Part shown: positions 26,401-37,847 of the stretch, piece by piece
Layout of the letters: the number at the start of each line of letters is the position of its first letter
Position numbering within the stretch: position 1 is the first letter of the stretch
From: Berberis thunbergii
Lineage: Eukaryota; Streptophyta; Magnoliopsida; Ranunculales; Berberidaceae
DNA: 64,000 bases
Direction: 5' to 3'
Assembly (NCBI GenBank): GCA_003290165.1
Contig: QNQO01000832.1
Coordinates: forward strand, 1 to 64,000
Made by a program: the position numbers and the translations under genes
Notes under the pieces: generated by a model
What the model saw: only the letters and a program-made list of their open reading frames with translations
What the model was told of the DNA's origin: nothing
Databases searched by the model: none

Positions 26401-28209
26401 TTAAGTATCAGTTTTACAATCTTATTGTATTCTTTAAAGTATCTTTCAGCGGTTGTAACTATTCAATATATGATATGCATCTAATTGAGATGAGAATGGT
26501 CATTCATCAGATCCTAATTCTAGGTAAACTGGTCTGTTAGATGAGCAGGACTTTCAATATATACTGATGCCATACATGCAATCTGTTAGGCGGTAAAAAG
26601 AATATCTAATCAATCAGTGGATAAATTAGCTATGAACACGGCGTTTGGCATGGGCTGGCATTAGCCGCGTGACCATACCGCATGAGCATCACTCATACAA
26701 ATGAAAAGATTGAAACTATTCGCTTTCAAGTAAAGCAAGAACTGTGGTAACAGTTGAGAGCTCATAAATTATCCTTACAGTGAAGATTTTGTAGGCCTGA
26801 CTCTTGTCTGGTTTTAGAACCTGCAAAGTTGGCTGCTTTACTGGACCTCTGAATCGAAGCTCGTATATCTGCAAACAAGTCCACCTCCAGATTTTCCAAA
26901 GAAAAGTTATCACTGTCTAATGTAGAGTTCGACTCAATGGATCTCCTCACATCTTCTTGAATTGCAGGCAGTGGATGTTTCTCAGCCATTCCTACTCCAG
27001 AGTTTATCATAGACAACTCTTCAGCATCAAGAACACCTAAGAACAAGAAGAATTATACACTGTAAACTTCAGATTCAAACTATCCATTGCATAATTGCAT
27101 GTCGAAATTATATGGTTGTAGTTAGCACTCTAATTTTCTCGCTGACAGAAGAATACCAGCACTATCTAAGAAGGCGCTATCCCATGCTAAGCTTTTCCGC
27201 AAGTTGAATTTACTGGTCTTATTCGTTCTTTCTGGTTCTAAGGACTCCGATAGTACATGTCTATCCCTTTCTATGAAGGTAGTGGCTTCATACTCCATTT
27301 CTTGAGCATTTCCAAAATCAGACATTCGGAAGTCATCTAGCTCATTTTCATTTCCTGAAAATGCACGAAATTTGCTCAACAAAAAACCCTTTTGGTAATG
27401 TCAAAACTACATGCCACCAAGGAGCATTTTTCCATAAGCACAACTATAGTTTTTCTAGCAGGTAGAGGTTCATTCATCACTATAGGCGATCTACACATTC
27501 TTACTTACAAAATAAAAAATCAGCGATGTTGATACGAAAACAGAAAATAAATAAGGAACAAAACAATACATGACGACATAAATGTGTTAAGAATCTACCA
27601 CATTGCATTGGTTTTAAACTAAAATTTCCACCACATTATATCTTCACGAATTAATTTAAATAACCAAAAAATACATCTGCCGCTCAGTCACTTCAACAAC
27701 AAGGTTCCTCCTAACAACTGCAAGTTTGATCAGTGAACTGATCTCCAAATTGAGTTCAGATTAAGAGTTTTAATCAATAAATATTGAAATCTACATCATA
27801 ATCAATTTCCAACCACAAAAAGCTTCTCAATTTGATCTCCACTACAACTCTGCAGTCGATTCACAATTCGAGTAAACCATTTGGGGAAAACACGAAGAAA
27901 ATTCAGAAACCCTAACAAATCACAAAGAATTCTAACAAACAAGTAAAAAAATAACAGAAATCAAGAAAAAAATTGAACCTTTACAGAAATATCAAACCCT
28001 AATTCAAACCGAACCCTAAAAAACCCAATCAACACAAATTATCAGTAAAATAACTCAATTAACACTCCAAATCACTCAATATCAACGAAATCAAAGATCA
28101 ATTTCTCACCATTAGCCGAGAAAATGAGACAATCGTCCTCCGAAGACACATCGATGAGGCGGAGCCTCTCGTCCACCTCAAGTGTCCTCCCCTGCTGCCC
28201 ATTCTCCAT
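23423..28209 (-). CDS. Large Ser-rich protein of unknown function (paralogue of 43606-46437)
   Basis: Eight exons were read on the minus strand: 28209-28110, 27354-27157, 27036-26779, 26381-26347, 26262-26170, 26013-25860, 25690-24969 and 24856-23423. They total 2994 nt, encoding 997 residues. The fifth exon ends either at a GC donor (26169) or at GT (26175); both keep the frame. The N-terminus (LRLIDVSSEDDCLI) is acidic. A conserved motif, NLRKSLAWDSAFLDSAGVLDAEELS, spans exons 2-3. The middle is basic and Ser/Thr/Pro-rich with two VTPRS repeats. Exon 7 ends with MPSPKIGFFDA, conserved in the paralogue. The last 477 residues are polar, Ser/Asn/Asp-rich and look disordered. No catalytic domain is visible. 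Plants have uncharacterised families with the SLAWDSAF...GVL..EEL motif; I do not recognise a proven function. The gene is convergent with ADH1. Confidence 0.85.
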
Positions 28210-28790
28210 TTTCGATCAAATCGAACTCAAATCACAAAGCTTTAAGATCAAAACAAACCGATTTAGGGTTTCTTTAGATCTTTCGAACCGATTTATAGTG
28301 AGTGAGTGAGTGAGAGAGAGGTGAAATCGAACAGCTTATGTTGCAGTTTAGATAAAATTTGAACCTTTAAAAAGGCGGTGTGGTGTAAAAAACAAAACCC
28401 GAGGTAGTAAATAGCGTTTTAACGGACACTTTTCATTTTTCAAACGGAAACGCTTGTTTTAAGCAAATTTTTTTTTTTACTTTCAATTGGGAAATGGAGC
28501 GGGAAACTACTTTTGGACATGAAATTAGGGGGCCATAAAAGAAGTGAGGTGTTGGTTCAATGGCTAACTACGATGGTCGAGATTGTGATAGTACTACAAT
28601 GGGCCGATTTCGTTTCGGGTTATCATTGGTTGGAAGGGTTTATGAAATCGATTTAATTTTAGAACAATACAAGTTATATACGAAAGAGACTTGCATGAGA
28701 GTTTTTTTTTTTTTTTTAAAAAGAAGCTAATATTACCTAAAATCACACAAGAAATGTAACCGTTACAAGTCTAGACATATCATGGACTTC
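28210..28790. other. 5' flank of the Ser-rich gene
   Basis: The start-proximal sequence on the minus strand is CT-rich with (CACT)n (about 28297-28320), consistent with a 5' leader and core promoter. Nothing else recognised. A poly(T) run lies at about 28703-28719. Confidence 0.5.
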
Positions 28791-28798
28791 AATATTAA

Positions 28799-29004
28799 TG
28801 GTGTGTTTGATTGCATGGAATTCTATGTTATGAGAATTCATGAGGGCCCAAGGCATGTGATTCTCATGTTCATGGGACTTGCATTCCCACCATTGATCAC
28901 AAAATGAAATAGTGGATGTGAAGTGATACATCAATTTAGCCTAAAATATAAGGATTCTCTCATGAATTTCTATAACATAAAATTCCATGCAACCAAACAC
29001 ACCC
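28799..29004. mobile_element. Tourist-like MITE (PIF/Harbinger), TAA target duplication
   Basis: The ends are GGTGTGTTTGATTGCATGGA and TCCATGCAACCAAACACACC, an inverted repeat of over 20 bp, flanked by TAA on both sides (28796-28798 and 29005-29007). A 3-bp TAA/TTA duplication with GGGTGTGTTTGG ends is diagnostic of Harbinger-derived Tourist MITEs. A second copy is at 59668-59959. The element is 206 bp. Confidence 0.88.
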
Positions 29005-29221
29005 TAAATTGTATACGAAAGTAAAAATAAATAAATAAGTAAAAATTATAGTATGTAATTTATATAATAAGGTGATTTTGCATAGCTAGAAAACCCGCAC
29101 CATATCTATACAATCTATGTGATAGTATGTCAGTCATATGATAAGTTTTTAATACTAAAATAAGGTCTCGCATGCAACATCGTATGGGGATTGAGAGCTG
29201 ACTGAAAGGTATATTTTGCAA

Positions 29222-29410
29222 GAGTTATTCTAAATGGTGCGGAAATGAGCGAGGGGAGGGAGGTGGCGGGATGGGAACCGTTCATCTCCTTCGAGATGCA
29301 TGTGCCAAAAAAAATGGCACACATTTTAAAGAAGGTGAACGGTTCCCATCCCGCCACCTCCCTTCCCTCGCTCATTTCCTCGCTGGTTTCCTCGACGCCT
29401 AGAATTCCTC
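29222..29410. mobile_element. Hairpin MITE, MULE-like, perfect 9-bp TSD
   Basis: It is flanked by identical ATTTTGCAA at 29213-29221 and 29411-29419. The element is nearly all inverted repeat: GCGAGGGGAGGGAGGTGGCG ... on the left mirrors ... CGCCACCTCCCTTCCCTCGC on the right around a loop near 29310. The outer left arm lacks the CGAGGAAACCAGCGAGGAAA segment found on the right arm, so it has a small deletion. Nine-base target duplications point to the Mutator superfamily. Confidence 0.9.
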
Positions 29411-29718
29411 ATTTTGCAAACTCTAATTCCTTACTTGTGTCACTCCCTTCTATATTCTTTCTCCTATGAGTATGCATTCTCTCAACCGTGATTGCACACC
29501 AGGAAATAACTAAAAGATGGAACATTTGATCATAGATGTTGTTGGAGTCATTTATTTAAATATTACTTTTAGATGAAGAACAAACAAACATGATGTTTGA
29601 CACAATAAGCGTGTTCAAACATTATTTCAGTGGTACGTACATGGATATTAATTTCCCAGGTATAAAGATCATAATGAATAATTATTTCAGTGGTACGTAC
29701 ATGGTTGAATTGCATGTG

Positions 29719-30004
29719 CACTACATTAAATTGACACTTTTGTAACAACTCTCAAAACAATATTACTTTTAAGATGTTACAATTCACCAAAAAATTTCAA
29801 ATCAAAGCTAAATTTAGTCAAAAAAATGAAAAACAGTAAGACAAAAAAATGATACAATAAGTTGGATCACCATGAATAGTATCATTTTTATAATTATACT
29901 CTTCATGATGATACTATTATTGTATCATTTTGTTTGTGAAAATGTGTAAAGTTGTTAGGTGAAATGTTACACTTCAAAAGTAATACTGTTTTGTTGTGGT
30001 AGTG
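29719..30004. mobile_element. CACTA-type MITE interrupting a RALF-like gene
   Basis: It starts CACTACATTAAATTGACAC and ends in TAGTG. The interior matches the complete copy at 50223-50532, which has a clean 3-bp ATT duplication. Here the element lies within the RALF-like reading frame: paralogous copies at 37410 and 40311 read straight through this site (GTGGTGTACA). The target duplication is blurred at this locus. It is 286 bp with no coding capacity. Confidence 0.8.
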
Positions 30005-30161
30005 TACATTTTCCATGTCTGCATTCATGGGAATCAGTTGGATTACCTCTGCGGATTGGCTCATAACCAATATATGTTGTGGCAATTGTTGTTTTCGATA
30101 ACAATGAGCAAACCACTATCATAAACATAAAAATATCAATCAATATTAGTTGTACAACCAA
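29985..30161 (-). pseudogene. RALF-like peptide gene, copy A, truncated
   Basis: The frame starts at 30161 with a hydrophobic signal peptide (residues 1-22), then TTYIGYEPIRRG and ECRHGKC. Cys47 and Cys52 are present. After CT the frame runs into the CACTA-type element, so the C-terminal half with the RGC...RC cysteines and the ANPY-like motif is missing. Beyond the element only a short scar joins to flanking sequence (GTACATGGTTGAATTGCATG), so the missing part is deleted rather than merely split. It is not expected to give an active peptide. It is the leftmost of three related copies. Confidence 0.82.
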
Positions 30162-30318
30162 ATGTTAATGAAATCAATATATATCATCATCTTTTCTTGA
30201 TAATGGTGACTTAAAAGCATGCAGAACGAGTAACAATATATAGTACGTACATAGTATAATCATGAACGACATGGGAAGAACAATCGGGGTTAAAGATCGA
30301 TTAAAGGTCATGTTGTGG

Positions 30319-30498
30319 GTTCGAATCAATGGCATGACAGCTCAATAGTTGGAGCTTGGCGGATGGTATCACTTAGTCATGGGTTCAAACTCAACTTGCA
30401 GCATCTTTATCAGTTTATGGTGTGTTGACCAGTTTTGGTCTTTAATAAATTTCGAGATCCTATAAGAAATTCCGCTCGCCTTCCAAAAAAAAAAAAAC
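30319..30498 (+). mobile_element. SINE with 16-bp target duplication
   Basis: It is flanked by AAAGGTCATGTTGTGG (30303-30318) and AAAGGCCATGTTGTGG (30499-30514), one mismatch. The element has a tRNA-like head with an A-box-like ACAGCTCAATAGTTGG and a B-box-like GGGTTCAAACTC, and it ends in a poly(A) tail of about 13 bases. The paralogous positions near 37970 and 40700 lack it, giving natural empty sites. SINEs are RNA-polymerase-III-transcribed and copied by LINE reverse transcriptase. Confidence 0.9.
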
Positions 30499-31242
30499 AA
30501 AGGCCATGTTGTGGAAAAAAATGCTTGCTCAAAGATTCCGTAAACAAGAAAGACTGACCCGAAGATTGCAAGTCCTATTGGCATCAATTAACTTATTTGG
30601 TAGCATTAAATTTGAATTTGTTTTGCCTAAAAATTGATGTATCGCTTTACTGATCCCAAAATGGTAATTCAAAGTGGTATCTTGAGCTGGTTGGTATGAT
30701 TGTGGGATGTGATTGTGTAGGACCAAATAAGAAACTTTAAATATTAGAATAAATTTCAAGTTAATTTGAGTATGTTTTTGAATATGTTTTTTACGCTTTT
30801 TTAAAGCATAATAAGGCAAATCAACTATTGTCATATATCAATAGATAGAATTTTGTAACATGTTATCCTGAGAGATTAGCCTAAACTTTTATCCTATGCT
30901 TTTAAGAGTAATTAAAGTTACATAAGTGATAGGAGTTTTAATGGAATTGGGAAACCGTAATTAGAGTGGGAATACGGTTCTAATCGTAAAGTAAGTGGAA
31001 TAGTAGTTTTAGGCTATTTTGGTAACTGTGATGGGCAGTTACTTGATGGTTTTATTCCACATTTATATAAGGCAAGTCCCTGGTCTCACAACAAGCACAA
31101 GAACAACCCCTCTACTCCCATTGAATGAGTGCCGAAAAAGGTTGCAGAGACTGGAAGAACTTGTATTACTGATCACCTTGTTTATTGCTATGGCTACAGA
31201 TTAGTAACGGGCTTCGTATGAGTATAGGAAAAATCTATTTTA

Positions 31243-33322
31243 GGGGGGTGTATTGTATATGGATTCTTATGGAATTGATAAATAATTTGAAAAGTCCACG
31301 GACTCTTTAAATTGTCCACAGACTCTTTAAATTGTCCACGGACTTCTACTGATTTCTTAAATCCATAGACTTTTGCTACAGACTTTCTAGAGATTTATGA
31401 AAATCTACGGACTTTGTATGAACGACTTTTACAGATTTCTAATTATTTGCAAGATAAAAAAAAAAGTTGGTAAATAATGATGAAACAAGAAAAACGACCA
31501 TAAAATAGAGATACATGTGCTAAAAAAACTAGAAAAAGAAAAGGTCATTAATTAACATCTTTAAAATAAGAAGTAAACGTCCATAAAATTGTATATGATC
31601 ATTCTTCTCCTTCATGATTATGGTCATTTTCTTCATTATCATTGTTAGCAACGTTGATGTTTGCTTGAGCTGCTGCCCACATTTGATTAGCAATACTCAT
31701 TCTCCATTGATTAGCATTTTCTCTTTGCTGCTCTTGGGTTTTAATATCATCCCATTCAAAATTATCTTCATCATTCTCTACCGGATCATTTTCTGGTTCA
31801 GGAGGAAATTCATCTGAACGACATTTTTGTCGAAGAAAATTATGCAATCCAGCACATGCCAAAACAAGCTCCGCTTGTGTATTGTAAGGAAATGGTGTGA
31901 CAATAGGTTCACAAACATCATCACCAATTTCCAGTACAATCCGAATATAATTAGATACTTTATTTACTTATTCTCCAAATTTAGAAAATGTGATAAACTA
32001 ACTACATGATGATCATAATCAAATATATAGTGACTGGCTATTTCACCACCCCTTGACTAAAATCCAGGTTCCATCATTGGGGGACAACCGCTTCTTCACA
32101 ACCATAACTACAGTTTGTATCTATGTCGTAGGATGAAAGAAAAACCACTGCTCTATCAAAAAAAAGTTGTCTGTCAAATTCAACCTATCATTCTTTATTT
32201 TTTCTTCACAAGAGCTAACACATATTCATTCTTTCATCCTTTTTTTCTCCAGTTCTCTTTGTCTCTTATTTATTTATTTATTCATTTTTCAATGGGCTTT
32301 GATGATGATGCCTCATTTTTCAATGAGAAACCATTGAACTATATCATCAATGACCCTGGTAAAGATTAACTGAATGGATTCTCATCAGGTAACGAAAATG
32401 ATGAGAATAAAAAAGGAAATACAGGAAAATAAGAGGAGGTAATTATTAGTGGGAAATTCACGAAAAAAAGAAAAAGAAAAAAAAGTCTCATAGGAAAGAA
32501 CCTCTATCATATTAGATTAATGTTTTAAGCCCACTGAATCTTCTTTCATCATACAGTCTGACATACTGTTACCAAGCCAGTTGTTATGTGTGCATATATA
32601 AAATGCACATGCACGCACATGTTTATTAAGTGATTATAACAGATTTTTTATTTCTTCTTCCTTAGATATGACAAAGAAGCTCCAAGTATTCATAAGGTAT
32701 ATTGTGTTCCTGTGTGACAGAAAATACAAAAACCAACGATCACCAAATTTCTATACATGAATAAGTTGTAACAGCAAAAAGATGTTACAATTATGATAGC
32801 ATACATATTTTAATTTAATCCAAACCCTAACACAACTTATAAACCCTAATAATTTAATTCAAACCCTAATTCAAAATCATCAATGATGCAACTAATGAAC
32901 ACTATGCAAAAGATAGAAAAAGAATTGAGAAAACAAGAGGATGAGAACCAACCTCTTCACGGGTGGCACAAGGAAGAACTTTGAGAGACTTTTTTTTCAC
33001 GTTGAAATCTTTGATATGGAGGCTGGCAAACTATTGAACTTTGTTATTTATACCTAACACTATAAAGTCCATGAGAATCCATGAGTTTCCAAATCCATAA
33101 ATATGAATGATATTTTGAATACCCTAAAACTTTTGTGGACATTTTGAAATCCATATTGAATACCCCTAGACTTTGTGGATTTCAGAAAGACTTTTTAAAA
33201 TCCTGATTGAATACCCCTAGACTTTTGTGGACTTTTTAAAATCCAAATTGAATACACTTGGATTTTCAGAATCCATGGAATTTATTAAATTGCCCACAAA
33301 ATCCAGATACAATACACCCCCC
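31243..33322 (-). mobile_element. PIF/Harbinger transposon, deleted, TTA target duplication
   Basis: The ends are GGGGGGTGTATTGTAT and its complement ATACAATACACCCCCC, with further pairing after one mismatch. TTA flanks both sides (31240-31242 and 33323-33325). Subterminal sequence repeats short TCCACGGACT-like motifs. The only coding remnant is at 31599-31990 on the minus strand: LACAGLHNFLRQKCRSDEF matches the C-terminal CxLHNFxR signature of Harbinger transposases, followed by an acidic tail. The catalytic DDE core is missing, so the element is non-autonomous. Length 2080 bp. Confidence 0.88.
31599..31990 (-). pseudogene. C-terminal remnant of a Harbinger transposase
   Basis: The readable frame gives QAELVLACAGLHNFLRQKCR, then a strongly acidic tail rich in Asn/Glu/Asp. 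The ACAGLHNFLR part corresponds to the conserved end of DDE_4-type transposases. Upstream homology is lost through stops, and the DDE catalytic residues are absent. Confidence 0.7.
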
Positions 33323-33369
33323 TTAGTATTAAAGATAACATTTGGTATCAGATCCAGGTTCATATGGAT

Positions 33370-35080
33370 CTTGTTCTAATTTATGGATTAACCAGGCTAC
33401 AAATTACATGTTTGATGGAGGATTTAACTAACCTAAATTAATAGGTTAATTTAACCCACTTGTAATAATCGCAAGTGCACGGTGCCTAACTGGTAGACAA
33501 CGGCAAGTACGGGTCGATCCCACGAGGAAAGTAAGTGCAATTGAATTTTATAAATTATCTAAACTAATTTAGAGGAAAATGGGGTTACAGTGTTTTTAAA
33601 ACTAAACTAAAAATGAATTAAAAATAAGAACAATAAAAGAAAAGAAAAAAATCGATGAGATGAATTTTGTTGGCTTGGACTCACCAATGAGTTAGCAAAA
33701 ACATTTAAATCTAAATTGCTGAAAATTTAAACGAGAAGCTTTAGAGATGAGAATCCATTGCTTACACCAAATATGTGATCGTTAAAATCCAATTCAAATT
33801 ATATTATGTTTCTATCAAACATTAACAAATTATTTAAAGCAAATACGCTCCTACCAAGTATTAAATATTTTTTAGGGCACACTTAATCAAAGTTTAAGCT
33901 TAATATTTTTAGCATATGCTCTGAATATTGATAAATGGTAATTCTAACTACCAAACATATCAAGTTTAATTTCTCGAACATGAAGGGTGAAAGCAATTTA
34001 TAAAAATTCATAAATAAATTGTAATTAACAATTAAGTACACAATTCAGTAAAATAAATCAAAATGAATTATGCAATCCCTTTCGTTTGACACAAACTCGA
34101 TGTGGTAGTACTCAGCAGATCAGCAGGTGGTCTGAACATAAATCCCGAGGAAATGTTCAAAAACACTCTATGGTGGTAATCAGTAAAACCGAGGGTGTGA
34201 ATTGCGTAAAACAAAATTTGACTAGTTCTCGCGCCTCTGCTACAGTACACTACAATACCCGCCTTGCGCTACAGTGCCTGGTCGTCGTTTCCAGCGAGCA
34301 GCACCGCTGCTTCGCCTTCCTCCGTGCTCCTCGCGAGGGTCCTCATCATCCAAATGTCTCCAGAACCTGCAAAAGAAGAGAGAGATGCAATAAGAAACTA
34401 AAAAACAGAGAGAGAGAACAGGAAGGAGACTCCCTATTTTGATTCATGTTTCAGCGGTGGTTGTGCACCGCGGACGAGCCGCTATGTGGTGGTTGTACGG
34501 TGGCGGAGAGACGGTAAGGAGGTCGAGACGAAGAGAAGACAGATAGGAGAGGAGGACGACCTGCCTGGCTCTGTCGCGAGGCAAAACAGAGTCGCGGTGA
34601 TGGCGGCTCTGTTTCGCGATGGCTGTGGTGGCTCGCGGATGTGTTCTGTCGCAAAACAGGGGGATGGTGGTTGATGGCGGATGGAGGTTGATGAATGATG
34701 GACAGGGACGGTGATGGAGGTGGCTCAGACGTGAAACAGGGTTGTCACGCCCATGTTTCGTGGTGGTGGCGGTGACTGTGGAGGAGCTCGGTGGTGGCTG
34801 ATGGCGGATGGAGGTGATTGCTGAGTGAGTGAGAGATGGATGAGTGGTGATGGTGATGAGAATTACTTTTGAGGAAGAGGTTTTGATTTTTGCGTGATAC
34901 TTCTTTTCCCTTCTCTTCCTCCCCTTTCTCACCCTATTCTCTTCTATTTATAGAAAAAGATCAAAGTGAATAGGGATGAGATCAAGGGAACATTCATCAA
35001 GGTATAAATGAGAGAATATTCTTTAAGGGTAGGATTGGGTTTGGGGTTATGGGTAGGTTTTGGGTTTAGGTTGGTGACCA
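33370..35080. other. Repetitive-looking non-coding region
   Basis: No convincing gene. About 33470-33535 contains CGCAAGTGCACGG followed by GGCAAGTACGGGTCGATCCC, a phrase I associate with plant retroelement non-coding parts, so this may be a non-autonomous LTR element interior. About 34440-34900 is GGT/GGC-rich low-complexity DNA whose minus frames are His/Pro/Ser-rich artefacts. Confidence 0.4.
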
Positions 35081-36840
35081 TCTGCTTTGTACCACCGCTA
35101 GAATCGACCAATTGTCATTCCTTAAATTGTCGCCTTAATATGATTTCATCGTTCAAGCTCAAATTCCTACAAAGACATGAACGGCGATGCCATAAGTCTG
35201 CGGAAGTGGAAGCAAGGTGGTAGGATGGTTTGTTGGTAGAAGGTGCTTGGTCAAAAGCCAACGCCACTAAGTGATAAAGCATGTCACGTTGTTTACCCAA
35301 ACCAATCGTCATCCTCGTTGCCAGGTCCTGCAAGATACACCAAGAAGGAAAAAAAAAGTCACTGAACATTGTAATCCCTTTGTGATGCGACAGACAGACA
35401 TGAGATTGACTTTAAAGGTAGGAACACATAAAACATTTTTCAAAGAAATACGAGAATTAAGAGATAAAGTTCCAGTGGAACTAATGGGTGCTGTATCTCC
35501 GCTTGGCAACATTACTGGCTGCATAAAGGGATTTTTAGCTTTGGCACTAAGCAGGTGAGAAGCTGAGGTGATATGGTCTGTAGTGCCACTATCAATAATC
35601 CAATTGAAATCATGAAAAAGTTTGGTATTACTTGAGTATTGGTGAGAGTCTTTTTTCGCTCATCATATTTTGAATCTGTTGATATTGGATCTCAGATAAG
35701 TTAGGCATGACAACTTGAATTTCTTCTAATGTTGGGTTCAAGTTCACATGGTTCACAGTCCTGGTGCTTGCTCCCCCTTTGCTGCGACTTCCCTTAGGCT
35801 TATTAGAACCATTCAAACGGTGCCCGGGTGGAAATCCGTGCAACTTGTAACAAGTATCAATAGTATGGTGGTCTCGGTTGCAGTATGTGCAATGCAAAGG
35901 CATCTTACTGGCATTAGTAGGTGTTTGGCCTTGACGATATACCATGGCTGCGGACTCAATGGAAGGACGAGTACCTTGACAAACTGCCATGGCTGCAGAT
36001 TCAATGGAAGGACGGGATGTGCCCAACTCTATGTGTTTTCTTCCTGTGTAATAAGGGAATAAACCTTGCGCAAAGTAGGCAAGGGTTGCATGAGCAAGAT
36101 CTGTCCACGAACTGCACTATAAGACTCATTAAGCCCCATAAGAAATTGCATCAGAACATTGCATTCATCACGCTCCATGTGTTTTTTCATAGCACCACAA
36201 GAACACAAAGGCAGATCATTATATGAGGCCAATTCATCACATAGTATTTTTTAATTTGGTGAAATAACTTGCCACAAACATTTGTTCTTGAGAAAGAGAG
36301 GAAAGATCCCGCTTCAACTGAAAGATTCTTGGAGCATTGCTTTGGAAAAATCTTTATTTGAGATCCTCCCAAACCTTATGCGCTGTAGATGAATAAATCA
36401 CATTGTATGCGATGTCATGTTCAATGGACTTAAGGATCCATAAAAGCACCATGTCATTGCAACATTGCCAAAGAAGAAACTTGTTCAAGTTTGTCTCTTC
36501 TGAGGGTACCTCCAGCGTTCCATCAATATACCCTGACTTATTTTTCGCGCTTAGGGAGATGCACATAGAGCGACACCATGTTGCGTAGTTGTCTCCATTA
36601 AGAAGCTTGGAGACAAACACCATTCTAGGGTGATCAGAGTGATGGATAAAACAATCTCTACGCCAAATATACAAGCAAGGGTATTTATACAAGAAGTATC
36701 CTAGTAGCTTTAGGTAACTTCTGATAAAAATACAATTAAGTTTCCACAACTACAATATTCCTAAGATTTTCACAATTAAAATATCCAAATATCCTAATCA
36801 TATCCCTATAGTATCCTAATTACATCCCTATATCATAGGA
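35080..36840 (-). mobile_element. Decayed Ty1/copia gag-protease relic
   Basis: On the minus strand from about 36650 downward it reads: FIHHSDHPRMVFVSKLLNGD and NYATWCRSMCISLSAKNKSG (copia gag head), a gag body with NVLMQFLMGLNESYSAVRGQ, and a zinc knuckle CTYCNRDHHTIDTCYKLHG. Next come pieces of the aspartic protease and pre-integrase region (LPSGDTAPISSTGTL, NVLCVPTFKVNLMSV, STSADLWHRR). Integrase, reverse transcriptase and RNase H are absent. Several frameshifts and stops break the reading, so it is inactive. It sits between RALF-like copies A and B. Confidence 0.85.
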
Positions 36841-36844
36841 GAAT

Positions 36845-36925
36845 GTTATGGTCATTTTATTAAAGTCGCGCAAATCTGTCTCGTAATGAAAATGGGATAG
36901 TGTCTCTAACTTTCGGGCAATTTAT
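36845..36925 (-). repeat. Single inverted unit of the ~190-bp tandem repeat
   Basis: The complement reads CGAAAGTTAGAGACACTATC, CCATTTTCATTACGAGACAG and CGACTTTAATAAAATGACCA in order, the same phrases as in the arrays at 38890-39620 and 47780-48500. Confidence 0.7.
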
Positions 36926-37409
36926 GTATTTTGCAAGAGATTTGAATGTGGGGAGAGATGTGCAAGAGATTTGAATGTGGGAGATGGAAGAGATTCGAAT
37001 GGGGAGAGGGATGAATCACGTTTCAATTTGAATGAGGAGGGGAAAATGTTGATTTTTTGTTTATATAGGTGGTGTGAAAAAATATGATGGTGTAGGAAAG
37101 AAATTAGGTGATATGAGAGAGTAGAATGGTGTGAAAAAACACTTATGTTAGTGTGAAGCAGTCGCAGCCATAACTAAAAGATGGAACATTTGATCATAGA
37201 TGATGTTGGAACTATTTAATTAAATCTTTCAATAATGTTCTCAAATAGATGAAGAACAAACAAACACGATGTTTGACACAAAAAAGTGTGTTTAAACATT
37301 ATTTCAGTGTTACGTACATGGATATTAATATCCTGGTATTAGATCATAATGAATTAACAAAGTGATAAAATTTTATGGATGACCCGACTTGTCTAGGTTT
37401 TCAATGTGT

Positions 37410-37643
37410 CTAGCCTTCCCTACATCTTTGTGCAGCTTTACAACCTCGTCGATATCGGTTGGCTGGAGGTTGAATTGCACGTGGTGTACATTTTCCATGT
37501 CTGCATCGGTGGCGATAAGTTGGAGTACTTCTGCTGATGGGCTCATAACCAATGTATCTTGTGGCAATTGTTGTTTCGGATAACAATGAGCAAACCACTA
37601 TCATAAACATAAAAATACCAATAAATATTAGTACCACAAACAA
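37410..37643 (-). CDS. RALF-like secreted peptide, copy B (intact)
   Basis: A single exon of 77 residues. Residues 1-22 are hydrophobic and form a secretion signal. The RALF YISY-type receptor-contact motif appears as RYIGYEPI (29-36). Four cysteines, Cys47, Cys52, Cys68 and Cys74, have the C-x4-C ... C-x5-C spacing of the family, and PANRYRRGCKAAQRC matches the conserved C-terminal motif. There is no RRXL-type subtilase site, as in the short RALF-like subgroup. RALF peptides are apoplastic ligands of CrRLK1L receptors and also bind leucine-rich extensins; they act in cell expansion, reproduction and immunity. It is the only copy with the full motif set. A hairpin MITE is inserted 20 bp upstream of the start. 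Confidence 0.82.
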   Translation of the reverse strand: MFVVLIFIGIFMFMIVVCSLLSETTIATRYIGYEPISRSTPTYRHRCRHGKCTPRAIQPPANRYRRGCKAAQRCREG

Positions 37644-37662
37644 ATGTTAATGAAATCAATAT

Positions 37663-37847
37663 GAGTGATTCTAGCCAGCGAGGAAATGGGCGAGGAAAGG
37701 AGAGAGGGAGAGTGTGGGTCGCCTATTCTCTTTGAAATGCGTGTCAATATTTTTCATGTGCACATCCCGAGAAGAATGGACGGTCTCCACCTTCCCTCTA
37801 TCCAAACCTCGCTGACTTCCTCGACATTTAGAAGCATATCGTCCACC
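37663..37847. mobile_element. Hairpin MITE (MULE-like) in the 5' flank of RALF-like copy B
   Basis: Flanks are AATCAATAT (37654-37662) and AATGAATAT (37848-37856), a 9-bp duplication with one mismatch. Copy A of the locus has the uninterrupted sequence ATGAAATCAATATATATCAT at about 30168-30187, an empty site. The arms GCGAGGAAATGGGCGAGG and CCTCGCTGACTTCCTCGAC are the family theme but have diverged. Confidence 0.85.

Larger units (their letters stand above)
30855..33367 (+). mobile_element. Probable copia-type LTR plus primer-binding site, split by Harbinger
   Basis: Immediately after AAGATAACA is TTTGGTATCAGATCC (33346-33360), a typical initiator-Met tRNA primer-binding site. The sequence before it, with the Harbinger element removed, would be an LTR beginning near TGTAACATGTTATCC (about 30856). 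No second LTR and no matching plus-strand coding region was identified, so this is a fragment. Boundaries are approximate. Confidence 0.45.

Noticed and set aside
34444..34932. A 162-residue minus-strand open frame
   Set aside because: Its His/Pro/Ser/Thr-rich translation is the complement of GGT/GGC low-complexity DNA; no domain, start context or splice support.
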